Assembly (NCBI GenBank): GCA_958295875.1
Contig: OY282379.1
Coordinates: 3,315,046-3,379,045, forward strand
Direction: 5' to 3'
DNA length: 64,000 nt
Origin: an uncultured Pseudomonadales bacterium
GTDB lineage: Bacteria > Pseudomonadota > Gammaproteobacteria > Pseudomonadales > Azotimanducaceae
The notes below the pieces were generated by a model, which had not been told where the DNA came from, ran no database searches, and saw nothing but the letters and a program-made list of their open reading frames with translations. Numbering within the stretch: position 1 is the first letter of the stretch; each line of letters opens with the position of its first letter. Of the stretch, positions 8,790 to 18,037 are shown piece by piece. Position numbers and translations under genes: made by a program.

Positions 8790-10595
8790 ATGTCCTTTCA
8801 GCAAAACGTCCGCGGATTCTTCGCCGCCGTGTCGCGCGCGTTTGCCTTCATGCGCGTGGCGCTGGGCAACATGATCGTGCTGCTCGTGCTGCTTCTGTTC
8901 ATCGCGCCAGCGGTTGTGATGATGAGTTCGGACGGGGGGCAAACGTCCGCTGGCGGGGCGCTTGCCTTCAAGCCGGAGCGCATCAGCGAGCAACGCGCCC
9001 TCCCCGCCTTTTCCCCGTTCTCCGGCCTCTCTGCGCCGGAGAGCGTCACCGTGGTGGATGCGGTGCAGGCCCTCGAACGCGCCGCCGCCGACGAGCGCAT
9101 TGAAGCCCTCGCCATCGACCTCTCGGAGCTCCGTTCCGGCAGCATGGCGAACGTGGCGGCCATCGGCGCCGCCATCGAGGAGTTCCGCGCGGCCGGCAAA
9201 ACCGCCGTCGCGTTTGCAGACCACTTCAGCCAAGGCCAATACCACTTGGCGAGCTTCGCGGACGAGGTGTACCTGCATCCGTTCGGCATCATCGAACTCG
9301 ATGGCTTTCCCCTGTACCGCACATACTTCGGCGGCCTGCTGCAAACATTGAAAGCCAACGTGCATGTGTTTCGGATGGGCGCATACAAGTCCGCCGCTGA
9401 GCCCTATGAGCGCTCGGACATGTCCCCCGCCGCGCGGGAGGCGAATCAGTTCGTGGTCGATGGCCTGTGGGACGAGTACGTCACCCGGGTGGCTGCCAAC
9501 CGCGGCCTGACGGCCGACGCCATCAACCGTTACGCCAAGGAATACGACCAGCTGCTGGGCGCCGCGGATGGCGACACGGCCCGCGCCGCGCTGGAGCATG
9601 GCCTCGTCGATGAGCTCCTCACGCGGGACGCAGTGAAAGAGCGGCTCATCGCGCAAGTGGGCGGCGACGGCCGCGGCGGCTACCTGCGCGCCAACTTGTC
9701 GGACTATCTGCGATCTCTGGCAGACCCTGCCCCGTCGGGGGACTTGGTCGCCGTGGTCGTCGCTGAAGGAATCATCTTGGAGGGCGATCAACCGCGTGGC
9801 CGCATCGGTGGCGAATCCACCAGCGAGCTGATTCGCAAGGCGCGCCGGGATGATGACGTGAAAGCCATCGTGCTGCGGGTGGATTCGGGTGGCGGCAGCG
9901 CGTTCGCCTCGGAGCAGATTCGCGAAGAGCTGGAACTCGCGCAAACCGCCGGCAAGCCAGTGGTGGCGTCCATGGGCGGCGTGGCGGCTTCCGGCGGCTA
10001 CTGGATATCCGCCACCGCGGACGAAATCTGGGCCGACCCGACGACGTTGACCGGGTCGATCGGCGTCATCGGCCTTGCGGTGACGCTGGAAGACACCTTC
10101 GCGGCAGTGGGCGTGGCGACGGACGGCGTGGATACCGGCGCGGTGGCCGGCGATTTGGCAAGCGGGCGCGGCATGACGGAGCGCTACGGCAACTTGGTGC
10201 AGGCCAACTTGGGTTTCGTGTACCGGCGCTTCGTGAATCTGGTGGCGCGGGGGCGCGACATGTCCTTCGAGCAGGTGGATGCCCTCGCCCAAGGCCGCGT
10301 CTGGACTGGCCGGCAGGCTCTTGAGCGCGGGCTGGTGGATGGGCTTGGCGATCGCGGCGAGGCCGTGGCCGCGGCGGCCCGCCTAGCGGAACTCGACGAC
10401 TACGACGTGAAGGTGTTCCAGACGGATTTGTCGCCGCAGGATGAAGTGCTGCTCTCATTGGCGGAGCGCTTGAGCTTGGCGCCGGCGCCGGGAGCGGCTT
10501 ATCTGGAACGCTTGTTTGCCAAAGCCCAAGAGTTTTCCGAACTCTCAGACCCAAGGCAGGTGTACGCGATCTGCGAAGTATGCCAAGTGTTCTAA
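8790..10595 (+). CDS. sppA: Signal peptide peptidase SppA (67K type)
   Basis: A 601-residue inner-membrane serine protease that degrades cleaved signal peptides. One N-terminal transmembrane helix (residues ~28-45) is followed by tandem S49 domains. The catalytic Lys is in RMGAYKSAAEPYERSDM (Lys200) and the nucleophile Ser in VASMGGVAASGGYW (Ser401), the Lys-Ser dyad of the long E. coli-type SppA. The frame is open upstream; the ATG at 8790 gives the usual start MSFQQNVRGFF. It is divergent from murF with a 214-bp shared upstream region, and convergent with the YkvA-like gene. Confidence 0.95.
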   Translation: MSFQQNVRGFFAAVSRAFAFMRVALGNMIVLLVLLLFIAPAVVMMSSDGGQTSAGGALAFKPERISEQRALPAFSPFSGLSAPESVTVVDAVQALERAAADERIEALAIDLSELRSGSMANVAAIGAAIEEFRAAGKTAVAFADHFSQGQYHLASFADEVYLHPFGIIELDGFPLYRTYFGGLLQTLKANVHVFRMGAYKSAAEPYERSDMSPAAREANQFVVDGLWDEYVTRVAANRGLTADAINRYAKEYDQLLGAADGDTARAALEHGLVDELLTRDAVKERLIAQVGGDGRGGYLRANLSDYLRSLADPAPSGDLVAVVVAEGIILEGDQPRGRIGGESTSELIRKARRDDDVKAIVLRVDSGGGSAFASEQIREELELAQTAGKPVVASMGGVAASGGYWISATADEIWADPTTLTGSIGVIGLAVTLEDTFAAVGVATDGVDTGAVAGDLASGRGMTERYGNLVQANLGFVYRRFVNLVARGRDMSFEQVDALAQGRVWTGRQALERGLVDGLGDRGEAVAAAARLAELDDYDVKVFQTDLSPQDEVLLSLAERLSLAPAPGAAYLERLFAKAQEFSELSDPRQVYAICEVCQVF

Positions 10596-10698
10596 GGTTG
10601 GTCGTTGGCAGCCGCGCCCTGAGGGCAGACGCTTAGAACGCCGGGAATGTCGAGTTGAGGGGTAAGGGCGCCGGCAGCTGCGCCTCAAGGACAACCGA

Positions 10699-11268
10699 TC
10701 AGAACAGTTTCACCCGCGTGCCGCCTTGGGATGACCCGCGCGACCGCCGGCGCCGTCGCATGCGTTGGTGCAGCTCGCGCCGCTTGGCTTCGAGCCACTC
10801 GTCGCGGGTGACGTTCGGGCTGCGATTGCGCGATCGCTCTTCGCGCCGGTAGCGGCGGAAATCCTCGAATGCATCGATCTCGGGCCGCAATTCCTTGACG
10901 ATGAGCTCGATCATGATCGCGTCGTCGATGTAGCCGAGCACCGGCACGGAATCCGGGATGATGTCCTCTGGATCAGCGAAGTACGTCAAGGCCGACAGCA
11001 CGTTGGCCCGTTCCGGCCCCGGCAGCGCCCACTCGGCGTCGCGCAGCATGTCGATGAGGCTCGCCACCCGCTCGACGCGCTGCAGGACGAAGCTGGGCGC
11101 GGCGCTGGTGCGCACCGTTTGCACCACGCTCTCCGCGCGGGCGCAGATGTCCTCGTCCGTCTCGGGGTCCGTGGCGCGTTCGGCGCTCTTCTCTTGCGCG
11201 CGCTTGATGACGGTGCGGAAGTAATTGAGGTCTCTGTCTTCGAGATCGAAGGTGACCCTGAGCGCCAT
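10699..11268 (-). CDS. YkvA/DUF1232 family protein
   Basis: A 189-residue protein with the DUF1232 (YkvA) core YFADPEDIIPDSVPVLGYIDDAIMIELIV (residues ~93-120), a short hydrophobic membrane-associated segment found in many small bacterial proteins of unknown function. The flanking regions are charged, and the C-terminus is Arg-rich. It starts one base past the stop codon of the alkaline phosphatase gene, so it is probably the third gene of a gor-phosphatase-ykvA operon. No specific role can be assigned. Confidence 0.8.
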   Translation of the reverse strand: MALRVTFDLEDRDLNYFRTVIKRAQEKSAERATDPETDEDICARAESVVQTVRTSAAPSFVLQRVERVASLIDMLRDAEWALPGPERANVLSALTYFADPEDIIPDSVPVLGYIDDAIMIELIVKELRPEIDAFEDFRRYRREERSRNRSPNVTRDEWLEAKRRELHQRMRRRRRSRGSSQGGTRVKLF

Positions 11269-11269
11269 T

Positions 11270-12838
11270 TCAGTCCCCGTGGTTAGCCTCGGCGGGCGGC
11301 ACTATAGCATCATCATCAGCGTCGTCGGCGCCATCGACGCCGACGCGCGCCGACAGCTGTGGCAGCGCGCTGCGCAACACGCCATAGAGGGCGTGTTGAT
11401 CCATCACGCCGCGCACCCCTTCCGCTGCCGGCCCGCGCGCGTACGCGGCCACGTCCTCCCCGCCATGCGTCTCGGAGAGCAGCGGCCATGCCGTTGGCTG
11501 CTGGAAACCGGGCGCCAGGGGATCGTCGCCACCGACCTCGTCGGGCTGGCCGAAGCCGACGGCGTTGACGATGCGCGACCACAGGCTCCCGACCACGCCA
11601 CCTTCCCGGAAACCCGGCCCATTGGCATAGCTCAAGGTTGTGTAAGGCCGACCGAGCGTGTCCCGCTGCACGCCGTCTGCGCCGCCGGCGTGGCCCAGAA
11701 TGGGATTGCCACGGTCTGGATAGCCGCTGATGGTGAGGGTGTGGCTGTGGTCCGCGGTGACCAAAATGAGGGTGTCGGCGGCATCCGTCGCCTCAATCGC
11801 CACTTGCACGGCATCCGCGAATGCCACCGTGTCCACCAGTGCGCGATAGGCGTTCGTGAAATGGTGCGCATGGTCGATGCGGCCGCCCTCCACAATCAGG
11901 AAATAGCCATGTGGCGCACCCGACAGCCGCTCGATGGCGGCCGCCGTCATCGCCGCCAACGAGGGTTCGCCGGCCACGTCTTCGCCGCGGTCTGCCTCAA
12001 ATTGCATATGCGCGGGCTCAAACAATCCGAGCAGCTGGCCGGTTGGCGCGGCAGCGCGGAATTGCGCGTCATTCCAAACGTATTGCCGCGCCGGCTGCGC
12101 CGCGAGCCATTCATCGATCAGGTGCCGCCCGTCGCCGCGCTGGCCGGATTCGTCCGCGTGCTCTGGGTCTGCGGTGCCCTTCGGCATGAACATGCCGCGG
12201 CCGCCGCCCAAGGTCACGTCCACGCCGTCGCCATGCCCGAACTCCACGAATTGGCGAGCGATGTCGCTGCAGCGCGCGCGATGGGCTGCCGGCACGCGCG
12301 TGTCCACCTCCCAACCGCGCTCAGGCGAGTGGGCATAGGCGGCCGCCGGGGTGGCGTGGGTGATCTGCGTGGTGGTGACGATGCCGGTCAAGAGCCCGGC
12401 GGCTTCTGCGTCCTCCAACAGCGTGGGCACCGCCGCAGCCGCTGTGTTCTCGCAATCGCCCCGCGACAGCGAGGGCTTCACGCTCAACACGCCGGCGCGG
12501 GTTCGCAAGCCGGTGAGGATCGCGGACATCGTGCCGGCGGAATCCGGCACCTGCTTATCCGTGTTGTAGGTTTTCACCAGCGCCACGTTATTGAAGCGCT
12601 CGAAGCTCAGGGTGTTCTCTTCCCCCGGTTCGCCGCGCTGTTGGCCAGCGAAGATGCGCGCCGCGGTGACGGTGGACACACCCATGCCATCGCCGATGAA
12701 CAGAATGGCATTGCGACCCGCGGCGCCGGCGACATTCGCCACGGCGACGCAGCCGATCAACGCCAGCGCTCCCCTGCCCCGCCTGATGGCGCCGAGAGCG
12801 TTCAAGGCCAGCGCCCGCCGCGCCGCAGACCGCCTCAT
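11270..12838 (-). CDS. Alkaline phosphatase family protein, exported
   Basis: A 522-residue periplasmic phosphomonoesterase of the PhoA family. An Arg-rich leader with a hydrophobic core (residues ~1-40) is a signal peptide. Metal and catalytic motifs seen are AILFIGDGMG (Asp50), PDSAGTMSAILTG with the predicted nucleophile Ser100, VEGGRIDHAHH (zinc/magnesium site), LVTADHSHTL and a C-terminal ETHGGEDVAAYARGP. Its start overlaps the gor stop by 4 bp (ATGA), indicating translational coupling with the upstream reductase gene. The pairing with glutathione reductase is unusual and of no obvious pathway meaning. Confidence 0.92.
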   Translation of the reverse strand: MRRSAARRALALNALGAIRRGRGALALIGCVAVANVAGAAGRNAILFIGDGMGVSTVTAARIFAGQQRGEPGEENTLSFERFNNVALVKTYNTDKQVPDSAGTMSAILTGLRTRAGVLSVKPSLSRGDCENTAAAAVPTLLEDAEAAGLLTGIVTTTQITHATPAAAYAHSPERGWEVDTRVPAAHRARCSDIARQFVEFGHGDGVDVTLGGGRGMFMPKGTADPEHADESGQRGDGRHLIDEWLAAQPARQYVWNDAQFRAAAPTGQLLGLFEPAHMQFEADRGEDVAGEPSLAAMTAAAIERLSGAPHGYFLIVEGGRIDHAHHFTNAYRALVDTVAFADAVQVAIEATDAADTLILVTADHSHTLTISGYPDRGNPILGHAGGADGVQRDTLGRPYTTLSYANGPGFREGGVVGSLWSRIVNAVGFGQPDEVGGDDPLAPGFQQPTAWPLLSETHGGEDVAAYARGPAAEGVRGVMDQHALYGVLRSALPQLSARVGVDGADDADDDAIVPPAEANHGD

Positions 12839-14184
12839 CGCGCCGCCTCGCGCATGGTGACGAACTCCTCGGCGGCGGTGGGATGGATGCCGACGGTGCG
12901 GTCAAAGTGGGCCTTGGTGGCGCCGGCGGTGATGGCCACGGCGAGCCCCTGCACGATTTCCCCAGCCTCGGGGCCAACCATGTGCGCCCCGACCACGCGG
13001 TCGCTGTCGCCATCCACTAAGAGTTTCATCAAGGTGCGTTCCTCGCGTCCGGTGAGCGTGTGTTTCATGGGGCGGAAGGTGGACTCGAATACTTGAAGCG
13101 CGGGATGCCGCTCCCGCGCCGCCGCTTCCGTGGGGCCAACGGTGCCGATGTTCGGCTGGCAGAACACCGCGGTGGGCACGCCACCGTAATCCACCGAACG
13201 GGATTCGCCGGCAAACAGGTTGTAGGCGACGCACATGCCTTCGGCGATGGCCACCGGCGTGAGTTGCGCCCCGCCGATGACGTCGCCAATGGCGTAAATG
13301 TGCGGCACGTTGCTGCGGTAGCGGCCATCCACTGGCACCGCCCCCGCCGCGTCCGTCTGCACGCCGGCGCGCTCCAGCCCCAGCCCCGCAGTGTTGGGCG
13401 CGCGGCCGGTGGCCTGCAGCACCACATCGGCTTCGATGGCTTCCCCGGCTTGCGTGTGCGCGACCAACCCGTTGGCGCTGCGCTCCACCCGTTCCACCTG
13501 GGTGTTAAAGCGCAAGTCCACCCCTTTGCGGCGCACTTCGTCGGCGACGAATTGCCGAATGCCGGCGTCGAAACCGCGCAAGAACAACGGACCGCGATAG
13601 AGCAAGCTGGTCTCTGCGCCGAGGCCTTGGAAGATGCCCGCGAACTCCACCGCCACATAGCCGCCGCCGACGATGACAGCCCGCTCTGGGAACGCATCCA
13701 AATAGAACGCTTCGTTCGAGGTGATGCAGTGCTCGGCTCCAACGATGGGCGGCAGGTTGGGCCAACTGCCCGTGGCCACGAGCACGTTCGCCGCGGTGAC
13801 CGTGGCGCCGCCCACGTCGATGGCATGGGGCCCGATGAACGTCGCCCGCGCCTCCATGATCGTCACCCCCGCCCCGTCGAGCAGGTTGCGATACACCCCA
13901 TTCAGGCGCTCGATCTCGCGCGTTTTGTTGTCGCGCAGGGTCGGCCAGTGGAAGGCGGCTGGCGGCGGCGTCCAACCGTATGCGGCGCTGTCCGCGAAGT
14001 CTTCGCCGTAATGCGAGCCATACACGAAGAGCTTCTTCGGCACGCAACCGACGTTGACGCAGGTGCCGCCGAGGTAGCGCTCTTCGGCCACGGCCACCCG
14101 GGCGCCGAGCGCCGCGGACATGCGCGCCGCGCGCACGCCGCCGGAACCGGCGCCGATGACGAAAAGGTCGTAGTCGAACTGCAT
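12835..14184 (-). CDS. gor: Glutathione-disulfide reductase
   Basis: A 449-residue flavoprotein disulfide reductase that regenerates glutathione with NADPH. The FAD motif [12 protein letters not shown] (residues ~10-21), the redox-active [13 protein letters not shown] (Cys42 and Cys47), the second nucleotide motif [14 protein letters not shown] and the C-terminal [12 protein letters not shown] with the catalytic His are all present. The length and CVNVGC motif fit glutathione reductase rather than dihydrolipoamide dehydrogenase. It is the first gene of the operon with the alkaline phosphatase and YkvA-like genes, divergent from the UDP-glucose dehydrogenase gene. Confidence 0.93.
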   Translation of the reverse strand: MQFDYDLFVIGAGSGGVRAARMSAALGARVAVAEERYLGGTCVNVGCVPKKLFVYGSHYGEDFADSAAYGWTPPPAAFHWPTLRDNKTREIERLNGVYRNLLDGAGVTIMEARATFIGPHAIDVGGATVTAANVLVATGSWPNLPPIVGAEHCITSNEAFYLDAFPERAVIVGGGYVAVEFAGIFQGLGAETSLLYRGPLFLRGFDAGIRQFVADEVRRKGVDLRFNTQVERVERSANGLVAHTQAGEAIEADVVLQATGRAPNTAGLGLERAGVQTDAAGAVPVDGRYRSNVPHIYAIGDVIGGAQLTPVAIAEGMCVAYNLFAGESRSVDYGGVPTAVFCQPNIGTVGPTEAAARERHPALQVFESTFRPMKHTLTGREERTLMKLLVDGDSDRVVGAHMVGPEAGEIVQGLAVAITAGATKAHFDRTVGIHPTAAEEFVTMREAAR

Positions 14185-14291
14185 GGCGTGGCGGAGCCGA
14201 GGGAGGCGGCAAGTATTGCAAAAGCTGCCTTGAACCGCGAACCTTCGCTTCCGTTTGGCGCCCCCTCAGCCGCTGCCGCGTTGGAATCCGC

Positions 14292-15632
14292 ATGAACCTC
14301 ACGCTGTTTGGCGCTGGCTATGTGGGGCTGGTCACCGGCGCCTGCTTTGCGGAGATGGGCAACGAAGTGGTGTGCGTCGATGTGGACGCGGCGCGCATCG
14401 ATGGCCTGAACCGCGACATCCTGCCGATTCACGAACCTGGGCTGCAAGCGATGGTTGCCGCCAACCGCCGCGCCGGGCGATTGACGTTCACCACCGACGC
14501 CGCGCTCGCGGTGGCGCATGGCGAGATCATCTTCATCGCGGTGGGCACCCCGCCCGATGGGGACGGCGGCGCAGACCTCAGCCAAGTGCTGCAGGTGGCC
14601 GACGCCATCGGCCGCCACATGCGCGCACCCAAGCTCATCGTGGACAAATCGACGGTTCCCGTCGGCACCGCAGACCAAGTTCGCGCTCGGGTGCAAGCGG
14701 CGCTTGCCGAACGGGATGCGGCGCTGGCCTTCGATGTGGTGTCCAACCCGGAGTTCCTGAAGGAAGGTGCGGCGGTGGCAGACTTCATGAAGCCAGACCG
14801 CATCGTCATCGGCAGCGAGAGCGATGCCCCTGCGCGGCGCATCGAGCGGCTCTACGCGCCCTTCAACCGCAACCACGACAAGATCGTGCGCATGGACACG
14901 CGCTCCGCAGAGCTGACGAAGTACGCAGCCAATGTGATGCTGGCGACGCGCATCAGCCTGATGAACGAACTCGCCAACCTCGCCGAGCGCTTGGGCGCCG
15001 ACATTGAGGCCGTGCGGCGCGGCATCGGCGCAGACCCGCGCATCGGCACCAGTTTCCTTTACGCCGGCATCGGCTTCGGAGGCTCCTGCTTTCCGAAGGA
15101 CGTGCGGGCGCTGATCCGCACCGCCCGCGAAGTGGACTTCGACGCCGCCGTGGCGCGCAGCGTGGCAGCGGTGAATGTGCGCCAGAAAACCATCTTGTTC
15201 GACAAGATGCGCCGCTACTTTGACGACGACCTTGCCGGGCGCGTATTCGCCCTCTGGGGCCTCGCCTTCAAGCCCAACACCGACGACATGCGCGAAGCGC
15301 CAGGACGCGCCTTGATGGAGCGCCTTTGGGAAGCCGGCGCCGCAGTGCGCGCCTACGACCCCGCGGCGATGAAGGAAGCGCGCCGCAGCTACGGGGAACG
15401 GGGGGACTTCACGCTGTGCGCAAGCCGGGAAGCCGCCTTGGAAGGCGCCGACGCGCTGGTGGTGGCGACGGAGTGGAACGAGTTCCGCGCACCAGACTTC
15501 AACCGCATCAAAGCAGCGCTCAAGCAGCCCGCGATCTTCGACGGCCGCAATCTGTACGACCCAGCCACGCTGCGGGGGATGGGGTTGGATTACTTTGGGG
15601 TGGGGCGGGGGTCCTTGCCCGGCCTGACGTGA
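14292..15632 (+). CDS. ugd: UDP-glucose 6-dehydrogenase
   Basis: A 446-residue NAD-dependent enzyme that makes UDP-glucuronate for capsule or envelope polysaccharides. The Rossmann motif [14 protein letters not shown] is at residues 6-19, the catalytic Cys is Cys266 in [14 protein letters not shown], and [16 protein letters not shown] opens the C-terminal domain. Length is typical. The enzyme acting on its product, a UDP-glucuronate 4-epimerase-like protein, is encoded at 25383-26402 in the same orientation. The two are separated by a SIR2-HerA defence operon and the imuA-imuB-dnaE2 cassette. Confidence 0.95.
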   Translation: MNLTLFGAGYVGLVTGACFAEMGNEVVCVDVDAARIDGLNRDILPIHEPGLQAMVAANRRAGRLTFTTDAALAVAHGEIIFIAVGTPPDGDGGADLSQVLQVADAIGRHMRAPKLIVDKSTVPVGTADQVRARVQAALAERDAALAFDVVSNPEFLKEGAAVADFMKPDRIVIGSESDAPARRIERLYAPFNRNHDKIVRMDTRSAELTKYAANVMLATRISLMNELANLAERLGADIEAVRRGIGADPRIGTSFLYAGIGFGGSCFPKDVRALIRTAREVDFDAAVARSVAAVNVRQKTILFDKMRRYFDDDLAGRVFALWGLAFKPNTDDMREAPGRALMERLWEAGAAVRAYDPAAMKEARRSYGERGDFTLCASREAALEGADALVVATEWNEFRAPDFNRIKAALKQPAIFDGRNLYDPATLRGMGLDYFGVGRGSLPGLT

Positions 15633-15933
15633 GCGCTGGTCGTCACTTGCCCGCTGGCGTGGCCGGTCGCGACGGCATCGCCATAGATCAAGTCGCGCAG
15701 CGCTGACCAAGAGCACGTCGCCAATGGGTCCGGCGAGTTCGGGTCGCCCACGCGCAAATCCGGGAGCTTGTTTGGCTGTTCATCCATGTCAGGTGGGGTT
15801 CGCGCCACGGCGGGAGGGACACTGGCGCGGTCCGTCAGGGCTTCGCTGGCTGCCGCCACGGCCACGAATCAGGTTCGCTCGTGGCGTTCCCGCAGAACCG
15901 CATTTCGTCCACACGGCCACGGCCCGTCAACGA
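15633..15933. other. 301-bp gap with no supported gene
   Basis: This gap lies between convergent ugd and the KTSC gene. A 91-codon minus frame (15590-15865) crosses it but starts with low-complexity residues and overlaps the 3' end of ugd. I see no promoter, RNA or repeat here. It also marks the left edge of the lower-GC defence module. Confidence 0.5.
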
Positions 15934-16143
15934 TCAAACCCTAGCGTATCGGTACCTTCCCTTCACCTCACGGCTCAAGTAACCGCCAGGGGATCCGGCG
16001 TTCTTCAAGTCCACATAGATGTATTCAGGGACATCGAAATACTGGTAAGTCCGACCGCTCTTGAAGCAGATCTCCAAAGTCTGCGTAGGTGAGTCGTAGC
16101 CGACTTCCGACAAGTTGCTTGAGCTAAGGGGTTCGCGCCTCAT
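15934..16143 (-). CDS. KTSC domain protein in SIR2-HerA operon
   Basis: About 69 residues, almost entirely one KTSC domain: SSSNLSEVGYDSPTQTLEI, then FKSGRTYQYFDVP and the final REVKGRYRYARV match the family pattern. KTSC domains are small folds found alone or fused to nucleic-acid enzymes such as lysyl-tRNA synthetase; their function is unclear. I use the ATG at 16143; another ATG lies four codons upstream at 16155. Either start lies inside the 3' end of herA (stop at 16124), so it is coupled to herA translation. This makes it a probable third member of the defence operon rather than a chance neighbour. Confidence 0.8.
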   Translation of the reverse strand: MRREPLSSSNLSEVGYDSPTQTLEICFKSGRTYQYFDVPEYIYVDLKNAGSPGGYLSREVKGRYRYARV

Positions 16144-18037
16144 TCTCGCCTCCAACTAGCGTCCTTCCTGCCTGTACGACCTTGCTAGGTCGCGGGTTCT
16201 GCCTTCTCCACACTTGGACCACTTCATCGTAGTCTGCCTTGCCGCGCGGTTGATTCCAACCCCCTGGCGCAGCGTACCCGTCCTCTTCGTTACCCTCTAC
16301 CACCACCGCCGGGTCCGCGCTATCCGGCGGTCGCCGCACACGGTCCACATTCGCTCGAACGGGGATGTTGACCGCCTCGCCGACGACAAGGGCTTCCCCG
16401 GTGCGTAGCACGGGAAGCACGCCGAACAGCCCCTCCAAGCTGTCGCTGGCAGCCCCCTCCACGTTCCCGCGATCTTCCCGGTTCGCCAGCCGCATCGCGA
16501 ATATCGTCCCGCACTGGGAGAGTACCGTCGCGTCGATCTCCGAGGGCCTCTGGCTGACCAGCATGATCCCGATGCCGTATTTGCGGCCTTCCTTCGCTAT
16601 CCGCCTTACCCCAGCCGCCGCCCTTCCGCTGTCAGCGCCAAGATATGCATGCGCTTCCTCCAACACGATCAGCAGCGGTCGCTCGCGCCCGCCCTCGGAG
16701 AGGTTTCTGGCCCAGAACAAAGCGTCATAAAGGATACGAAGAAGGGTACCCACGACTTCTCCTTGTATCGTACTCGGTACTCCCGATAGGTCCAGAACAG
16801 TGACTGGTTGTTCCTCTCCTAGCCAGTCTGATAACAGCCCCCCAAGATCGGTCTCCACATAGCCATCCTCATTCGGCATGTAGGGGCCGGGACGAAAGAG
16901 AAACCCGAACCGCGGATCCCGTAACTTCGCTCCCAAAGCATCGATTTGTCGTGTCATATTCAAGTTGGACCTGCTCTGACGGATCTTCTCCGGATCGTCT
17001 CTTACATCCTTCGTACCCCGAAAGCGTGGTGGCACAGCGTTCATTGCGTCCCCTGGTTGAACGGGCTCACCGTCACTTCCCACTTCCAAGGCCCATGTGT
17101 CTGGTGATTGAACGGTACCTGCCTTCTCGAAATGCGTCGCGTTGACTTCGCAATGAAGGTCGAACCATAGCCTGTGAATGCTGAAAGGCACTGGTGTATC
17201 CACCGTAACGTCGTTCTCGGCCACACTCTCCTCGGTGCGAGCCGCCATCGCCCGCCTCTTGAGTTCGACAATTCGATCTACTAGCGCTCCCCTCTCGCGG
17301 CCCTCTAGCTCGCCGAATGTGATCGGCATCAGTTCGTCCAAGATCATTGCCCAATAGGGAATATGAAGCGGTCTTTCGCCCGCTCCTTCATCTGCATTCG
17401 TACGGTAGATTGCTGCCTTCTCACCCAGCGCCGCTCCATACTCGCCATGTATGTCGATAATGAGCACTCTCGCGGAAGGATATCGCTCGCTGTCGGCCAG
17501 TGCCGACAGGATGCCGGCCACCGTAGTGGACTTCCCAGAGCCGGTAGCTCCAACAACAGCGCTATGCCGAGTGACGAGCGCGTGTAAGTCGATCAACGCT
17601 GGGATGGATTCAGCTGCAGCCAAGTGGCCAATCTTGACGTACCGAGGGTCCTCGGGCCTTCTGTAGATCGTGCCGAGGTCTTCTCTGGTCACCAAGTGGG
17701 CACCATCTCCAACAGTCGGATGTTGCGAAATACCTCTCTGGAAGTCCTTGTTTGGCCGCACCTCGCCCACAAGCTGAACCGTGATCCATCTATTGTCTTG
17801 ATCAGGCCCTTCTGCCATCAGCCTTGAAGGTGCCGCGCTCGCTCCGACTTGCGAGACTATCCCGTAGAGATTCACGAATCCCATTGGAAACCGTACAAAT
17901 CCTCCAAGCTGCCCCACCCGATAGCTTTGGCCGTCTATGAAGCTGAGGCCAGATGCCGTGGCGTCGTCCAATCTGACACGCACTGTCGTACCGGATACGT
18001 CCTCGACGGTTCCAAGGAAAGTGGGATCGGTATTCAC
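16124..18037 (-). CDS. HerA-like ATPase of a SIR2-HerA defence system
   Basis: A 637-residue hexameric HerA/FtsK-superfamily ATPase. An N-terminal HAS-barrel (residues ~5-130, starting LGTVEDVSGTTVRVRL) precedes the P-loop VVGATGSGKSTTVAG (Walker A ~163-170), the acidic LLIVLEEAHAYLG (Walker B) and the sensor-like IGIMLVSQRPSEID. It starts with GTG at 18037, overlapping the SIR2 stop by 4 bp. HerA ATPases paired with SIR2 proteins form large NAD-depleting antiphage complexes (the SIR2-HerA or Nezha system), and the gene order here fits. G+C is visibly lower than in the flanking core genes, suggesting horizontal acquisition. Confidence 0.92.
   Translation of the reverse strand: MNTDPTFLGTVEDVSGTTVRVRLDDATASGLSFIDGQSYRVGQLGGFVRFPMGFVNLYGIVSQVGASAAPSRLMAEGPDQDNRWITVQLVGEVRPNKDFQRGISQHPTVGDGAHLVTREDLGTIYRRPEDPRYVKIGHLAAAESIPALIDLHALVTRHSAVVGATGSGKSTTVAGILSALADSERYPSARVLIIDIHGEYGAALGEKAAIYRTNADEGAGERPLHIPYWAMILDELMPITFGELEGRERGALVDRIVELKRRAMAARTEESVAENDVTVDTPVPFSIHRLWFDLHCEVNATHFEKAGTVQSPDTWALEVGSDGEPVQPGDAMNAVPPRFRGTKDVRDDPEKIRQSRSNLNMTRQIDALGAKLRDPRFGFLFRPGPYMPNEDGYVETDLGGLLSDWLGEEQPVTVLDLSGVPSTIQGEVVGTLLRILYDALFWARNLSEGGRERPLLIVLEEAHAYLGADSGRAAAGVRRIAKEGRKYGIGIMLVSQRPSEIDATVLSQCGTIFAMRLANREDRGNVEGAASDSLEGLFGVLPVLRTGEALVVGEAVNIPVRANVDRVRRPPDSADPAVVVEGNEEDGYAAPGGWNQPRGKADYDEVVQVWRRQNPRPSKVVQAGRTLVGGENEARTP

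Noticed and set aside
8091..10292. 733-codon minus-strand frame across murF and sppA
   Set aside because: It overlaps two well-supported genes with catalytic motifs; its own translation has no family features.
11225..13096. 623-codon plus-strand frame over the alkaline phosphatase and gor
   Set aside because: Opposite strand of two recognised enzymes; no motif in its own translation.
13902..15716. 604-codon minus-strand frame over ugd
   Set aside because: Antisense to a clear UDP-glucose dehydrogenase; the composition is His/Arg/Ala-rich shadow sequence.
15590..15865. 91-codon minus frame between ugd and the KTSC gene
   Set aside because: Part of it reads protein-like, but it overlaps the ugd 3' end, has no ribosome site and no family resemblance.
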